Positions 37,753 to 50,250 of a stretch of DNA of 64,000 bases are shown here, piece by piece. The DNA is taken from assembly GCF_000317675.1 (NCBI RefSeq), contig NC_019776.1, positions 2,728,001 to 2,792,000 of the forward strand, read 5' to 3'. The DNA comes from Cyanobacterium aponinum PCC 10605. Lineage in GTDB: Bacteria; Cyanobacteriota; Cyanobacteriia; Cyanobacteriales; Cyanobacteriaceae. The notes beneath the pieces are model-generated. The model searched no databases, was not told the DNA's origin, and worked only from the letters and a program-made list of their open reading frames with translations. Numbering within the stretch: the stretch's first letter is position 1; every line of letters begins with the position of its first letter. A program made the translations under genes and the position numbers.

Positions 37753-39285
37753 TTATGCAGATTCTGCACGACGAGTGGATTTGTCACCAACTTTCTGGAA
37801 CATACCCCACTCTACCTGTTCAGGATCTAAGTCAGGATCAATACCTGCAAATACGTCACGGAATAGAGTACGAGCGCCATGCCAGATATGTCCAAAGAAG
37901 AATAAGAGGGCAAAACAAGCATGACCAAAAGCAAACCAACCACGAGTGCTGGTACGGAAAACACCATCAGAGTTCAGAGTTTCTGTATCAAACTCAAAGG
38001 GTTCACCTAATTGTGCTTTACGAGCATAACGTTTTACATCTAAAGGATCGGAGAAAGTTTGACCGTTTAATTCACCGCCTAAGAAGCTAACAGTTACGCC
38101 AGTTTGCTCGATACTAAGAGCAGATTCTGCACGACGGAAAGGAATATCTGCACGAACTACGCCGTCAGCATCAGTTAAGACAACTGGGAAGGTTTCAAAG
38201 AAGTTAGGAAGACGACGCACAGTTAACTCACGTCCTTCTTTATCTTGGAAGACAGGGTGTCCTAACCAACCTTGAGCAATACCGTCACCTTTGTTCATAG
38301 CACCGGTACGGAATAAACCACCTTTTGCGGGGCTGTTTCCAACGTAATCGTAGAAAGCTAATTTTTCAGGAATTGCTTCCCATGCTTCTTCGGGGGTTGC
38401 TCCGTCGGCAATACTAGCTTGTACACGACGTTGAATTTCCTGTTGATAGTATCCTTGGTCCCACTGATAGCGAGTAGGTCCGAATAATTCTACAGGGGTG
38501 GTAGCATTTCCATACCACATTGTACCTGCCACGACGAAAGCGGCAAAAAATACTGCGGCGATACTGCTAGAAAGAACGGTCTCAATGTTACCCATCCGTA
38601 ATGCTTTATAAAGTCTTTCGGGGGGACGAACACTGAGGTGGAATAATCCGGCAATGATACCAACAATTCCTGCGGCAATATGGTGGGCAACAACACCACC
38701 GGGGTTAAAGGGGTTAAATCCTGCAGGTCCCCATTCAGGTGCTACGGGTTGAACGTGTCCTGTTAGTCCATAGGGGTCTGATACCCACATTCCAGGTCCC
38801 CATAATCCGGTAAGGTGGAATGCACCAAAACCGAAACAGAGTAAGCCAGATAAGAATAAGTGAATCCCAAACATTTTGGGTAAATCTAAAGCGGGTTCAC
38901 CTGTACGGGGATCGGTAAATAATTCTAAATCCCAGAATACCCAGTGCCATACGGCGGCTAAGAAAAGTAATCCAGAGAGGACGATATGTGCGATCGCAAC
39001 TCCTTCAAAAGACCAAAAACCGGGATTAACACCGGTTTCGCCAGTTACACTCCAGCCACCCCAAGAGCCAGTGACTCCTAAACGTGCCATGAAGGGTAAT
39101 ACAAACATCCCTTGTCTCCACATGGGATTTAACACGGGATCACTAGGATCAAAAACGGCTAATTCATATAACGCCATAGATCCCGCCCAACCTGCGACTA
39201 GTGCGGTGTGCATTAAATGTACCGCAATCAGGCGACCGGGATCGTTAATTACAACTGTGTGTACTCGATACCAGGGTAGTCCCAT
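37753..39285 (-). CDS. psbB: photosystem II CP47 chlorophyll-binding protein
   Basis: 510 residues, close to the usual length. It starts [20 protein letters not shown], exactly as CP47. There are six membrane helices with chlorophyll-ligand histidines ([47 protein letters not shown]). The large lumenal loop E lies at about residues 255-445. It is a core antenna protein delivering excitation to the PSII reaction centre. Codon use is less AT-biased than its neighbours, as expected of a highly expressed gene. Confidence 0.98.
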   Translation of the reverse strand: MGLPWYRVHTVVINDPGRLIAVHLMHTALVAGWAGSMALYELAVFDPSDPVLNPMWRQGMFVLPFMARLGVTGSWGGWSVTGETGVNPGFWSFEGVAIAHIVLSGLLFLAAVWHWVFWDLELFTDPRTGEPALDLPKMFGIHLFLSGLLCFGFGAFHLTGLWGPGMWVSDPYGLTGHVQPVAPEWGPAGFNPFNPGGVVAHHIAAGIVGIIAGLFHLSVRPPERLYKALRMGNIETVLSSSIAAVFFAAFVVAGTMWYGNATTPVELFGPTRYQWDQGYYQQEIQRRVQASIADGATPEEAWEAIPEKLAFYDYVGNSPAKGGLFRTGAMNKGDGIAQGWLGHPVFQDKEGRELTVRRLPNFFETFPVVLTDADGVVRADIPFRRAESALSIEQTGVTVSFLGGELNGQTFSDPLDVKRYARKAQLGEPFEFDTETLNSDGVFRTSTRGWFAFGHACFALLFFFGHIWHGARTLFRDVFAGIDPDLDPEQVEWGMFQKVGDKSTRRAESA

Positions 39286-39603
39286 CGACTACGCTCCTCC
39301 TATTTGATTTAATTTTTTTTTCTAAATTTGGGGATAGATCTAGTTTAGTATAACCTTTTTGGGTTTTCGCTTTTATGGTTTTTTGATAGAATATCCCTAA
39401 AGTATTAATTTTATGTTAAAAATTCTATCTTTTCTTAGAAATAATGGCAAGAGTCGGGAGTTAGCAGTTCAGAGTTAGAAGTTATTAATTATTCACCCCA
39501 ACCCTATATAACATTATCTATCTTTGCTCCTTGACCTTTATTGACTTCTGGTTCTGAGCTTAGAGGATAAAAGAGTCGTGACTAAATAATATTTGAATTA
39601 AAA
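39286..39603. other. intergenic region upstream of psbB and DUF4332 gene
   Basis: Divergent promoter region. CTCCTCC-type sequence (GGAGGAG on the psbB strand, 39294-39300) is a strong psbB ribosome-binding site. Short GAGTTAG-type repeats occur near 39460-39480. No further genes are seen. Confidence 0.45.
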
Positions 39604-40020
39604 ATGTCGATCGCAATTTCTGACTTACCCGGTATGCAAAAAACGGATATTGATAGATTACAAAATCTAGGAATCACTAATATACAACAGTTGCTAGTTA
39701 TGGGTAAAAATAAACAGGATAGAGAATTATTAGCACAAAAAATGGGTGTTAGCCCCCGTTATGTTCATAAATGGTTTGCTTTGGCAGATTTAGCTCGTTT
39801 GCCTAGTGTTGGGGTTGAATATTGCGGTTTAATTTTACATTCTGGTATTATTTCCGTTGCTCAATTGAGCCAATGTAATGCACCTCAATTACAAAAACAA
39901 ATTTTAAGATTACAGGTTGCAAACTTACGTCGTCGGGATTTATGCCCCTCTTTTTCCCTAGTTCAAAGTTGGATTCAAGAAGCTAAACAAGATAAAGACT
40001 CAAATCGTTTTAAGGCTTGA
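39604..40020 (+). CDS. DUF4332 domain protein (helix-hairpin-helix type)
   Basis: 138 residues with two helix-hairpin-helix-like halves: [20 protein letters not shown] plus TNIQQLL, and [20 protein letters not shown] plus [10 protein letters not shown]. This is the DUF4332 pattern, seen in cyanobacterial proteins of unknown function and suggesting DNA or protein contact. The C-terminal 15 codons overlap the 3' end of the histidine kinase gene on the opposite strand by 46 bp. The tail [11 protein letters not shown] may therefore be unconstrained. Confidence 0.75.
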   Translation: MSIAISDLPGMQKTDIDRLQNLGITNIQQLLVMGKNKQDRELLAQKMGVSPRYVHKWFALADLARLPSVGVEYCGLILHSGIISVAQLSQCNAPQLQKQILRLQVANLRRRDLCPSFSLVQSWIQEAKQDKDSNRFKA

Positions 40021-43000
40021 ATAATAGTATCTGATTTTACGGGCTTACTTAAATAATCATTCATGCCAATCTCTAAACAACTGTCTCTATCGGTAGATAA
40101 AGCAGAAGCAGTCATGGCAATAATCCAAGGTTGTTGAATCTGGTTTCCTAACTTTCTAATTTCTTTGGTAGTGGCAACACCATCTAGTAACGGCATTTGC
40201 ATATCCATAAAAATTAATTGATAGGTTTTATTTTGAATCATTTTAATGGCTTCTAAACCATTATTGGCAATTTCAATCCATCGGTAGCCTAGTTTATTTA
40301 GCATCAAACGAGCAACTTTTTGGTTTACCAAGTTATCTTCTACTAGCAATATAGAAATATCTTTGTGAATAAGATTTTGTTGCTTTGGAGATATGAAAAT
40401 ACTATTGTTTGATACTATCTCATTTTTTATTAATAGTTTTTGAATCGTGTCGCATAATTGGAATTGTTTAACAGGCTTAGTAATAACTGTTACAAAAGGG
40501 CAGGTTTGAGCTAAATTTTCTTTGGTGACAAGACTAAGAGGAGTTAACCAAATGAGGGCTAAGTTAGGATGAGACAATCGAAGAGATTCTGCTAAGTCAA
40601 AACGATTGAGATGTTGTAGAGGATAATCGGCAATGACAACGGCGACTTGATGTAGTTGGTCTGTGGAAAAATTAGCACTATGACAAATCTGACTTTCTAA
40701 GCCTAGGGCGAGGGCTTGTAAACTAAGCATTTCCGCCATAACAGAGGAATCGGCAATAATTAGGGCTTTTTTCCCTCTTAAATGATTTTGTTGTTTTAAA
40801 GAAAGATATTGATCGTTTTCATCATTTGTTTTTTCTAGGGTTAGGGAAACACAAAACTTTGATCCCTTACCGACAATACTACTAACTGTTAAACTTCCCC
40901 CCATTAATTCTACTAACTTTCGGGCAATGGTTAAGCCTAAGCCAGTTCCACCATACTGACGGGTTGTAGAAGCATCCACTTGAGAAAATGCCTGAAAAAT
41001 GGATTCTCTCCTATCTTGGGGTATGCCAATACCTGTATCCTCGACAATGATTTTTAGATAACAAGAGTCAAGTTCCTGTGATGCTACGTTTAAACGCACG
41101 ATAACTTCCCCTTGATGAGTAAATTTGACTGCATTACTAACTAGGTTTAAAACAACTTGTCTTAAGCGGGTCACATCACCTTTAAACCAATAATTATCTT
41201 GAGGATTGGCTATGTAAATTAAATTAATGCCTTTTTTTTCTGCCTGTAATTCCATAAGACTGATGACAGACTCTAGGCATTCATGAATATTAAAGGTGGT
41301 TGATTCTAAATCGATTTTTTTTGATTCAATTTTCGATAGGTCTAAAATATCATTAATTATGGTTAACAAAGTATTACTACTATGGTTAATAATTTCTACA
41401 AAGTTTTTCTGTTCGGAATTTAATTGGGTATCTAGTAGCAACTCTGTCATGCCTATAATGCCATTCATAGGAGTTCTAATTTCATGGCTCATGGAAGCTA
41501 AAAATTCTGTTTTTGCCTCACTGGCTTCTTTTGCTTGTTTTTCAGCTTTTAAGAGGGCCTGATTTTGTTTTTCTAGTTGTTGTTTTTGTTGTTTTTCTTG
41601 CTCTAATAGTTTTACTTGACTAATGGCTATACCTAATTGCTCGGCGACACTTTGTAATAAATTTATTTCTTCTGATGTCCATTGGCGGAAGCGATCGCAC
41701 TGATGTAGTCCAATAATACCATTGGCTTCGCCTTTATAGGAGGTGCGTACACACAACATTGATTTAAGCTGAATTTCCTGACAAAAAGGAGTCATCGGTT
41801 GAAGGAGGGGGTCTTGATAAACATTATTGTTTACTAAGGCGCGATCGCTCATAATCACCTGATTAAAATGGTCATTACCTTCAGAAAGATCTATATTTGC
41901 TCCCCACATAGGCGGAAAATCGCCTGTTATTGCCTCTGCTACCATGGTTAAACAAGAAGACTGAGATTTATCATAAGTAAACAAATGACAACGATTTACC
42001 TGAAAAGCATTGAGAATAGTTTTAGCCGCAGTGTCAAATAATTGATCGAAGTTGAGAGTTTGCCTGATTTCCTGAGTAATTTTTTTCAGTAGAATTTCTT
42101 GCTTGAATTGATGTTGAATCAATGCCTCTGATTTTTCTTTTTCCAACTCATAACCAATCCATTGTGCCATTAATTTAATTTGTTCTTTCATGATGCTAGT
42201 TATTTTCACACCATGAGAATCAAGGGAAAAAAAGCACAAAGTGCCAATACTTTTACCAAAAACTTCTACTCTTGTACCTAAATAAGATTCTATACTTAAA
42301 TTAACGTGAGCAGGATGGCGAATGTAGCTGGAATTACTCACATGATCAATACTAAAAGGCTCTTTTTTTTGATAAGCCAAAAAGCAAAAACTATCTTCTA
42401 AATTCAATGTTATTTCTCGATTAAAAATTTCCCTATATTTAGGACTGCTTTGCCACTGTACAATGCGACAATAGCTATCATCGATATTAGTTAACATGGC
42501 TACATCCAAATTAAAAGCCTTACGCCCCAGAGTGAAAATACCTTGTAGCTTTTGTTTAAAATTGAGTTGGGGAGAAGAACAAATCTGATATAAGTTTTTA
42601 ATGACTCTTTCTTGTTGTCGAAGGGCAATTTGATTCTCTCTTAGTTGTTTTTCCGATTCAAGACGACGTTTTTCTATTTTATAAGCATCAATCAGGTTAC
42701 TACAGACAGAAACAAAAGGTTGTAAATATTCCACTAACTCCTCACTGTAACCGCCTTCTCGATTAGCTATACCTACCATGCCTAATAATTGTCCATGGGA
42801 CTTAAAAGGAATACCTAAAAAAGAATTTAAGGGCGGGTGTCCTTGGGGTGTACCACCGCTACGTTTATCTTTAGAGGGATGGTTAGAAATAACTGGTTTA
42901 CCAGTGTAAATTACTGCCCCAAATAGGGTATTTAAATTATGAAACTCCATGCCTCTACCCTGGGTTTCCTCATATAAACGGATAGTTTCTTCATTCCAAG

Positions 43001-43709
43001 CCACATTACTGATGGAGTGGACTTTAAGAAAAGGTTTGCCAATATTTTTCATGTAGCTATCACCGAACTCTATTTTTCCATCCGTGTTATAGTCTAGTTC
43101 GCTGATAAAACCATATTCGCTACCAGTCAGGGTTAAAAGATTTTCTAAAAGATGATCAAATAGCAGTCCTTTATCTCCGTTGGCGATGAATTGAGATTGG
43201 GCATTTTCAATAATAGTTAATAAATCATGGCTACGACTTAAATCTTGTTCCATGATTTTTCTTTCGGTAATATCTCGACAATTACAAATTAGTGTTTGAC
43301 TATCAATTAACTGAAGGGAAACTTCTTGCCAAAATTCTGTTTTATCTTTCCTTAAACCTTTTGCTTCTCCTCGCCAAAAACCTTTTTCTCTCAAAATCGG
43401 GAAAATTTCTTCTTGTATTCTCAAACCTTCTGCCGAATTGTAAAGAGAAAGCCACGATCGCCCTAATAACTCTTCTTGATTATAGCCAAATAAGCTCAAA
43501 TGGGCTTGGTTTAAATAAACGAATTTTTCATCTATTAACAAAGCAATCCCATCCACAAACTTATCAATTAGGGAAAGTTGATATTGATTTAAAAAATTGT
43601 TATTCACTGATTTTTGCTTATTTTCAGAGATAATTTTTTGAGTATTTCTGGGGAAATAAGAGTTAAACAATAGAGTCAAACTTTGTGAATTGACATTATT
43701 AATAGACAT
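39975..43709 (-). CDS. hybrid sensor histidine kinase (PAS, GAF x3, HisKA, HATPase, REC)
   Basis: 1244 residues and no membrane helix, so it is cytosolic. A PAS domain (about 45-150) is followed by three GAF-like domains (about 165-350, 370-530, 545-705), a coiled coil (710-735), HisKA with His742 in [12 protein letters not shown], and HATPase with [17 protein letters not shown] and GGTGLGL. A receiver-like region without obvious acidic phospho-site (about 980-1095) precedes an intact receiver with Asp1169 in [11 protein letters not shown]. The first GAF has FISELDY-type sequence of the GAF_2 group. None shows a clear bilin-binding Cys-His pair. The signal is unknown. It overlaps the DUF4332 gene tail to tail. 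Confidence 0.88.
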   Translation of the reverse strand: MSINNVNSQSLTLLFNSYFPRNTQKIISENKQKSVNNNFLNQYQLSLIDKFVDGIALLIDEKFVYLNQAHLSLFGYNQEELLGRSWLSLYNSAEGLRIQEEIFPILREKGFWRGEAKGLRKDKTEFWQEVSLQLIDSQTLICNCRDITERKIMEQDLSRSHDLLTIIENAQSQFIANGDKGLLFDHLLENLLTLTGSEYGFISELDYNTDGKIEFGDSYMKNIGKPFLKVHSISNVAWNEETIRLYEETQGRGMEFHNLNTLFGAVIYTGKPVISNHPSKDKRSGGTPQGHPPLNSFLGIPFKSHGQLLGMVGIANREGGYSEELVEYLQPFVSVCSNLIDAYKIEKRRLESEKQLRENQIALRQQERVIKNLYQICSSPQLNFKQKLQGIFTLGRKAFNLDVAMLTNIDDSYCRIVQWQSSPKYREIFNREITLNLEDSFCFLAYQKKEPFSIDHVSNSSYIRHPAHVNLSIESYLGTRVEVFGKSIGTLCFFSLDSHGVKITSIMKEQIKLMAQWIGYELEKEKSEALIQHQFKQEILLKKITQEIRQTLNFDQLFDTAAKTILNAFQVNRCHLFTYDKSQSSCLTMVAEAITGDFPPMWGANIDLSEGNDHFNQVIMSDRALVNNNVYQDPLLQPMTPFCQEIQLKSMLCVRTSYKGEANGIIGLHQCDRFRQWTSEEINLLQSVAEQLGIAISQVKLLEQEKQQKQQLEKQNQALLKAEKQAKEASEAKTEFLASMSHEIRTPMNGIIGMTELLLDTQLNSEQKNFVEIINHSSNTLLTIINDILDLSKIESKKIDLESTTFNIHECLESVISLMELQAEKKGINLIYIANPQDNYWFKGDVTRLRQVVLNLVSNAVKFTHQGEVIVRLNVASQELDSCYLKIIVEDTGIGIPQDRRESIFQAFSQVDASTTRQYGGTGLGLTIARKLVELMGGSLTVSSIVGKGSKFCVSLTLEKTNDENDQYLSLKQQNHLRGKKALIIADSSVMAEMLSLQALALGLESQICHSANFSTDQLHQVAVVIADYPLQHLNRFDLAESLRLSHPNLALIWLTPLSLVTKENLAQTCPFVTVITKPVKQFQLCDTIQKLLIKNEIVSNNSIFISPKQQNLIHKDISILLVEDNLVNQKVARLMLNKLGYRWIEIANNGLEAIKMIQNKTYQLIFMDMQMPLLDGVATTKEIRKLGNQIQQPWIIAMTASALSTDRDSCLEIGMNDYLSKPVKSDTIIQALKRFESLSCLAS

Positions 43710-44483
43710 TATATTAAAAACATATATAATTGCTAAGTTATTAGAAAACCATTATGAAAGAATGTTTATTCACTCAAGATAATGCTTTAGTTTTTTTTAA
43801 ATCAAAGACTCAGATTAGATAATTAAAGCATTATAGTATATACAAATGATTTTCTATGGACTTTAATTCCCAAAGAAAATATAGATATTATCAATGCTTT
43901 ATTATTACGTAAAATCTATGTTAAAGATTGTTGGTTAATTAATAACATCAAATTACAGGGAACTATAAATGAAAATATTATAGCTTTTCAGTATCAAAAA
44001 TTGGTAAATATAAAAACGTATTATTTTTTAATAATAAGTAAAGAAATATTTTTAATTTAAGAGGTAAAAAAATTTGAAGAGAGTTTTATTTTATACTTAA
44101 TCTGAGTTTGATATAAAATGTCTAGTGCTGTAAAGTTAATTTTAATTAATAATTAGGGTTCTATCAGTTTGAGTATGTAAATTATTAATTAGGGTAGGCA
44201 AGAGGCAATAGGGGATTATTAAATAATAATTTATAAACTTTTAGTTTTTATTTTACTATAAACACTATTCAATAAAGGTTATGCAAGTCCTGTTTCTCTT
44301 AATTTATCATAACCACACTCTGAAGAACCATAATTAGTAATGAATTAGAATAAAAATCTAAAACCTGCCACCTGATACCTAAAACCTAATACCTACCGAA
44401 ATTAAATATTCTTATATCTAATTGAGGTGACACCTGATACCTAACTAAATCTGAGATGCTTATGCCCAACTGAGGAGATTAAT
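43710..44483. other. 774-bp intergenic region with possible gene remnant and repeats
   Basis: An ATG-less open frame (about 43830-44060, plus strand) reads NDFLWTLIPKENIDIINALL and on to a TAA, possibly a decayed gene. From 44100 an ATCTGAGTTTGATATAA motif, CCTGATACCTAAAACC-type heptamers (44363-44395) and CCCAACTGAGGAG (44463-44475) suggest a composite of the dispersed non-coding elements. No intact gene is seen. Confidence 0.4.
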
Positions 44484-44981
44484 TTAAGGACAGCCCAATG
44501 ATTGACGGGTACTAGCACCGGTTACAGGGTTAATACCTTGAGCATTTTTACAAAGTTCGATTACTTGCTCATTATCTAAAACTGCAAAAGTAAAATCAGC
44601 ACCATCAACATTAGCACCTTTTAAAGTAGTGCGTTTCATAATCGCTTCTCGTAAAATAGCATCGGTTAAATCGGCTCTATTTAAGCTAGTAACATAAATA
44701 AAACCGTTGGTAAGATCAGCTCCGTGAAAATTAGCTTCTTCTAATCTTGCGGCATTAAAAACAGCACCTCTTAAATCACTATTACTAAAATTAGCACCGT
44801 TTAATTTCACGTTACTAAATTCCATCGATTGCAAATTTTGAGAGGAAAAATCTTGTTGACTCAAATCTTTATTATCAATGGTAGAAGTAACAGCCGATGA
44901 ACTTGCGGCAAGAACGTGATTAGGAGTTAATAATAATAGTATTGATAAAATAAATCCTACTATACAAGAAAAGACTTTCAT
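44484..44981 (-). CDS. exported pentapeptide-repeat protein (probably thylakoid lumen or periplasm)
   Basis: 165 residues. The signal peptide is [27 protein letters not shown] with cleavage near VLAA. The body is about 13 pentapeptide repeats of the A(D/N)LXX type ([36 protein letters not shown]), forming a right-handed quadrilateral beta-helix. The C-terminus has two Cys (ELCKNAQ; LGCP) that could form a disulphide cap. This resembles plant lumenal TL15/TL17-type proteins, whose function is unclear. Confidence 0.8.
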   Translation of the reverse strand: MKVFSCIVGFILSILLLLTPNHVLAASSSAVTSTIDNKDLSQQDFSSQNLQSMEFSNVKLNGANFSNSDLRGAVFNAARLEEANFHGADLTNGFIYVTSLNRADLTDAILREAIMKRTTLKGANVDGADFTFAVLDNEQVIELCKNAQGINPVTGASTRQSLGCP

Positions 44982-45248
44982 AATGAATTTTTCTAGCTAA
45001 ATAAATAAGTGCGAAAAAAATAAAAGAGCAATGGGCAATGGTAAGTAGTGAATGGTGTTGGGGTGAATAGTGAATGGTTGATAATTAAGAATTAAGAATT
45101 AAGAATTAAAAACTCTGAACACTCATTACCTTCTTCTAAAACCTAAAACCTAAAACCTAAAACCTGCAACCTGAAACCTGAAACCTGAAACCTGACACCT
45201 CAAAACCCTAAGCCCCTACTTCCCTAACACCCTACCTAACATCTCAAA
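44982..45248. repeat. dense heptamer repeat block
   Basis: GAATTAA x4 (about 45084-45111), then AAAACCT x4 running into CCTGCAA/CCTGAAA/CCTGACA units (about 45138-45208). All have a 7-bp period. It lies between ahcY and the pentapeptide gene. Confidence 0.85.
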
Positions 45249-46704
<1,456 letters not shown>

Positions 46705-48411
46705 TTAGTTGAATAATGGTTTACCCCAAATAACAGTTTCCTTGCTATAGATAACCATTCCGGGTTTTGCTCCTTTTGGCTTATAAACATGGTTGGGATT
46801 AGTGTAAACTACAGGCACTTGTTCGCTTTCTCTACCTTGACTGTAATAAGCGGCTAAGTTGGCAGTGAATTGTAAATCTTTTTCTTCTGGTGCATCTCCA
46901 GCGTTTAAGCGTAATAAAACATGAGAGCCTGAGATTTCTTGTGCATGAAACCATAAATCATAATCAGTAGCAGTTTTGAAGGTTAGAATGTCATTTTGAC
47001 GATTATTTCTCCCGACTAAAACTTCATAACCTGATGGTGTTTGATAGCGTCTCGGTTGAGATTCTTCTTCACTGTTGTGATTATTTCGATACTGTTTATC
47101 TTCTATATATTTCTGATTGATTAATTCTGATTTAATCTCTTGAAGAGTTGTTAGATCGTCTTTTTCTTGATAGTCTAATTGTTGCAAATTTATTGCTATT
47201 TGTTCTAAATAATTTACTTCTTCATTCACTTCATCCAATAAGGGCTTTACTGCTTGTTTTGCTCTTTTTAATTTTTGATATTTTTTATACAATATTTGGG
47301 CATTTTGAATTATATTTTTGTCAGGAGCTAAGTTAATTTTTACGGGTTCTCCAGTGGTAAAATCGTTAAGAGTAATTTCTTTCATTCCTACTTGCCATTG
47401 ATTTAGGTGAGCCATTAATAAATCAGCTTTGTTACTATATATTTCGCAGTTATCAGATTCTTTTATTTTTTCTAAATATTTATTTTTTTTTGTTTTTAAT
47501 TTCTTTAATATATTTTTTATTTTTTGTTGTAGTTGTTGTTTAAGTTGAATAAAATTTTCTTGATATATTTTTTGGTTATAGTATTCGTTAATAACAAAAT
47601 TAATATTTTCTGCTTGCTTTGGCTCTCCTAAAACTGTATATCCTTCGGATGTTAAATGAGAATAAAACTGATTTTTTTCTATAGATGTTAACCAAGTTTG
47701 CCAATTTTGATATAATTCTTTCCACTCATTTTGTGTTAATTCTTGATTAGTTTTACTTAAATCTATGTTACTTTTGTGCAATAAATCCTTGGCAATATTC
47801 GGACTAATTCCTCGATAACTTTTTATTAATTGTTTATCTATTCTTCCGGGTATTAAACTAACTTTTTCTTGCCATGTTTCTTGGGATTCTTCTAGTTTGG
47901 GAATATTTCCTGTTAATGGTGGGGGTAGTTGATAAATTTGACTGGTTTCGACGGTGCGCAGGGTGGATTTGTCGGCGGTAACTTGTTTGGCAACGGTGAT
48001 AATTTGATTGTCGGCATTGGTGAGAATAACATTGCTATATTTGCCCATAATTTCTACGTAGAGATGATTTAAGGGGGATTCATTGGGGCGTTGTGCAAAT
48101 TGAAAATCAATAACTCTTTCCCAATCACTTACTATTTCTATCCCTATCAAAGCATAACCATTTATTAAGTGTCTGAGTTGATCGCTAAAAGTAAAAGTAT
48201 CTTTACCACGAGGAGGCGGATTACCAACGCAAATTCTGGCGGCTTGGGGATGCCATGAAATGGTTAACCATGATTTTTTCTCAATATTTCTCAAACAAAG
48301 ACTAATAGAGGTGCGATCGCACTGGTAAACTTGTTCTAAGCGAGAGGGAATATAATTTTCTTGGAGGGAATAACAAACGGCTTTCAGGGTTGTGTAGTCA
48401 AAAGGTTGCAT
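46705..48411 (-). CDS. rqcH: NFACT family protein, Rqc2/RqcH homologue
   Basis: 568 residues. The NFACT-N domain is MQPFDYTTLKAVCYSLQENY with ARICVGNPPPRG and the motif KYSNVILTN. The central helix-hairpin-helix and coiled coil (about 270-420) is very Lys-rich. The C-terminal NFACT-R domain is YEVLVGRNNRQNDILTF with DLWFHAQEISGSHVLLR. The family binds obstructed 50S-peptidyl-tRNA complexes and adds Ala tails for degradation; older annotations call it fibronectin-binding protein. It is the only ribosome-rescue factor recognised in this window. Confidence 0.9.
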   Translation of the reverse strand: MQPFDYTTLKAVCYSLQENYIPSRLEQVYQCDRTSISLCLRNIEKKSWLTISWHPQAARICVGNPPPRGKDTFTFSDQLRHLINGYALIGIEIVSDWERVIDFQFAQRPNESPLNHLYVEIMGKYSNVILTNADNQIITVAKQVTADKSTLRTVETSQIYQLPPPLTGNIPKLEESQETWQEKVSLIPGRIDKQLIKSYRGISPNIAKDLLHKSNIDLSKTNQELTQNEWKELYQNWQTWLTSIEKNQFYSHLTSEGYTVLGEPKQAENINFVINEYYNQKIYQENFIQLKQQLQQKIKNILKKLKTKKNKYLEKIKESDNCEIYSNKADLLMAHLNQWQVGMKEITLNDFTTGEPVKINLAPDKNIIQNAQILYKKYQKLKRAKQAVKPLLDEVNEEVNYLEQIAINLQQLDYQEKDDLTTLQEIKSELINQKYIEDKQYRNNHNSEEESQPRRYQTPSGYEVLVGRNNRQNDILTFKTATDYDLWFHAQEISGSHVLLRLNAGDAPEEKDLQFTANLAAYYSQGRESEQVPVVYTNPNHVYKPKGAKPGMVIYSKETVIWGKPLFN

Positions 48412-48480
48412 GGATGAGTAATGGAGAGTAGAAATATGAATTATTGGGGGATTAAGGTTTTAGGGGGAAATTTTTAATTG

Positions 48481-49182
48481 TTAATTATCTTCAAATTTGT
48501 AGCCTACACCGACAACGGTTTTAATAAAAGAAGGTTGAGCAGGATTAGGTTCAATTTTTTTGCGTAAACGGCGAATGTGAGTATCAACGACTCTTTCATC
48601 TCCAAAAAAATCTGCTCCCCATAGTTTATCAATTAACTGCTCTCTACTCCAAACTTTTCCAGGATAACTAATGAAGGCAGAAAGTAGATTAAATTCAAGG
48701 GCGGTTAAGTCTAATTCTTCCGGGGGTTGATTCTCTAGTTTGCGGGTGGCGATATGTTCGTCTAAATTGAGTATAAAGTGGGGGGTTTCATATATTTGTG
48801 ACTGTTTTTCGTGGCGTAAACTACGGCGTAGCAATGCCCTAACTCTGGCAACTAATTCTCTGGGGCTAAAAGGTTTTACTAAGTAATCATCTGCCCCTGT
48901 CGATAAACCAATGATGCGATCGAGCTCTTCTCCTTTTGCAGTTAACATGAGAATATAAGGGTCTTTTGTCATGCCTTGATTACGAATGCGAGTACACACT
49001 TCCAATCCATCTAATTGGGGTAACATCAAATCGAGAATAATTAAGTCTGGTTGAATAGTTTGAGCCTGTTGAAGGGCAGTGACTCCATCATAAGCATGAT
49101 GACAAGTAAAACCCTCTCGACTTAAACAACTATTAATCAATTGGGCGATTTCCCTTTCGTCTTCAACAATTAAAATTTCCAT
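48481..49182 (-). CDS. OmpR/PhoB-family response regulator
   Basis: 233 residues. The receiver domain has the phospho-Asp in LIILDLMLPQLDG (Asp51) and the switch Lys in GADDYLVKPF. The C-terminal winged helix ends with VVDTHIRRLRKKIEPNPAQP and KTVVGVGYKFE, which is canonical. No partner kinase adjoins it. It differs from RpaA and RpaB at the N-terminus, and I could not decide which cyanobacterial regulator it is. A 70-bp gap separates it from rqcH on the same strand. Confidence 0.9.
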   Translation of the reverse strand: MEILIVEDEREIAQLINSCLSREGFTCHHAYDGVTALQQAQTIQPDLIILDLMLPQLDGLEVCTRIRNQGMTKDPYILMLTAKGEELDRIIGLSTGADDYLVKPFSPRELVARVRALLRRSLRHEKQSQIYETPHFILNLDEHIATRKLENQPPEELDLTALEFNLLSAFISYPGKVWSREQLIDKLWGADFFGDERVVDTHIRRLRKKIEPNPAQPSFIKTVVGVGYKFEDN

Positions 49183-49362
49183 CTTTATAAATTAGGCTAC
49201 TGCATATCTTCTATTTACAGGTGAAGACAGGGGGATGAGGAGAGAGGGAGAGGTTAATTAAACACTTTTGCCCTCCCCCCTCTTGAGGGGGGATAAAGGG
49301 GGGTTTCCTTTAAGGAGAGACACAGAGGAGTTTCCCTTTTGCCTTTTGCCTCTTGCCTTACT
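49183..49362. repeat. intergenic repeats with C-rich hairpin copy
   Basis: CCCCCCTC-TT-GAGGGGGG (49275-49292) is the same hairpin type as 10316-10333 with a different loop, followed by ATAAAGGGGGGTTT, which is the reverse complement of the flank at 10302-10315. The block is therefore an inverted second copy of one repeat. Confidence 0.8.
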
Positions 49363-49860
49363 TTAGATACCTATAACATACTTACGCCATTCATGGTTAA
49401 GATTATCTTTGGTACATTTAACAATTTCAAAGTGAAGACTACTATAAGGCTTTCTCGGTGATTTGTGTAACGGCATATGAGCTTCTTTTGGAGTTCTATT
49501 TCCTTTTTTTATATTACAACGCACACAAGCGGTAACAAGATTCTCCCAACTGTCTGCACCTCCACGAGAACGAGGTAGAATATGGTCTAAGGTTAATTGA
49601 TCTCCTCTGTAACCACAATATTGACAAGAATGGCGATCGCGCTCTAGGATATTTCTTCTAGTTAAAGGAATATCTTTATAAGGTACTTTGACATAGTGAC
49701 GTAACCTAATAACTGAAGGAAAGGGAAAAGTCGGATAAATAAAATTTTCATAATGTTCTAACTGTTCGGCTTTTCCTTTGAGTAATAAAATAACCGCTCT
49801 TTTCCAGTTAGTAATATTAAGCGGTTCATAGGAGGCATTCAAGACTAAAACCTTACCCAT
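49363..49860 (-). CDS. HNH endonuclease family protein
   Basis: 165 residues. The N-terminal VLVLNASYEPLNITNWKRAV is characteristic of a widespread, free-standing HNH family in cyanobacteria and other bacteria. The HNH/treble clef is CQYCGYRGDQLTLDHILPRS, GGADSWENLV, then CVRCNIKKGNRTP, so both zinc CxxC pairs and catalytic His are present. The cellular role is unknown; the broad conservation suggests housekeeping rather than a selfish element. Confidence 0.85.
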   Translation of the reverse strand: MGKVLVLNASYEPLNITNWKRAVILLLKGKAEQLEHYENFIYPTFPFPSVIRLRHYVKVPYKDIPLTRRNILERDRHSCQYCGYRGDQLTLDHILPRSRGGADSWENLVTACVRCNIKKGNRTPKEAHMPLHKSPRKPYSSLHFEIVKCTKDNLNHEWRKYVIGI

Positions 49861-50032
49861 AAACGTATTTTCTTAAATATTTTATTGCTGATGGTAGCAC
49901 AAATTTTCTGAAAGTGACTATTAATCAACTTTTTCAGCGATAGATTCAGAAAAAATCCATTTTTCCAGTCATATTTTTGATAAACTTTCTAATAGATAAT
50001 TTAAGAAATATTTTTATTGAGGAAAAAAATAA

Positions 50033-50149
50033 ATGGTAGAGCCTTTATTACTTGGTATTGTTTTAGGTTTAATTCCTGTAACCTTAATTGGTTTATTTTT
50101 CGCCGCTTACCGTCAATACAGACGTAGCAGTGAAATTGGACTCGAATAA
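50033..50149 (+). CDS. petG: cytochrome b6-f complex subunit PetG
   Basis: 38 residues: [20 protein letters not shown] then [18 protein letters not shown]. It is a single membrane helix with the MVEPLL start and AAY(K/R)QY end that define PetG (subunit V). It is required for assembly or stability of the b6f complex. GAGG at 50019-50022 is a ribosome-binding site 10 bp before the start. It is divergent from the HNH gene. Downstream lies palindrome copy 3. Confidence 0.95.
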   Translation: MVEPLLLGIVLGLIPVTLIGLFFAAYRQYRRSSEIGLE

Positions 50150-50191
50150 ACATTCATAAATCTTTCAACTCTTATCCCCTAACTCCTGTAC

Positions 50192-50211
50192 GGGCGAATG
50201 GCCATTCGCCC
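50192..50211. repeat. 20-bp perfect palindrome, copy 3
   Basis: GGGCGAATGGCCATTCGCCC is identical to 4687-4706 and 32287-32306 and again preceded by CTGTAC. It lies 42 bp after petG and could also end its transcript. Confidence 0.9.
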
Positions 50212-50250
50212 CTAACTGACTCCTAACCCCGAACCCTAAATCCTTAATTT

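Noticed and set aside
38876-39307. Plus-strand ORF of 143 codons over psbB
   Set aside because: It is antisense to CP47 and arises from the less AT-rich, biased codon use of that gene.
43754-43822. 22-codon ORF after the hybrid kinase start region
   Set aside because: No ribosome-binding site and no recognisable sequence.
45084-45208. CRISPR-like or regulatory repeat array
   Set aside because: Period is 7 bp with no spacers; fits STRR-type simple repeats.
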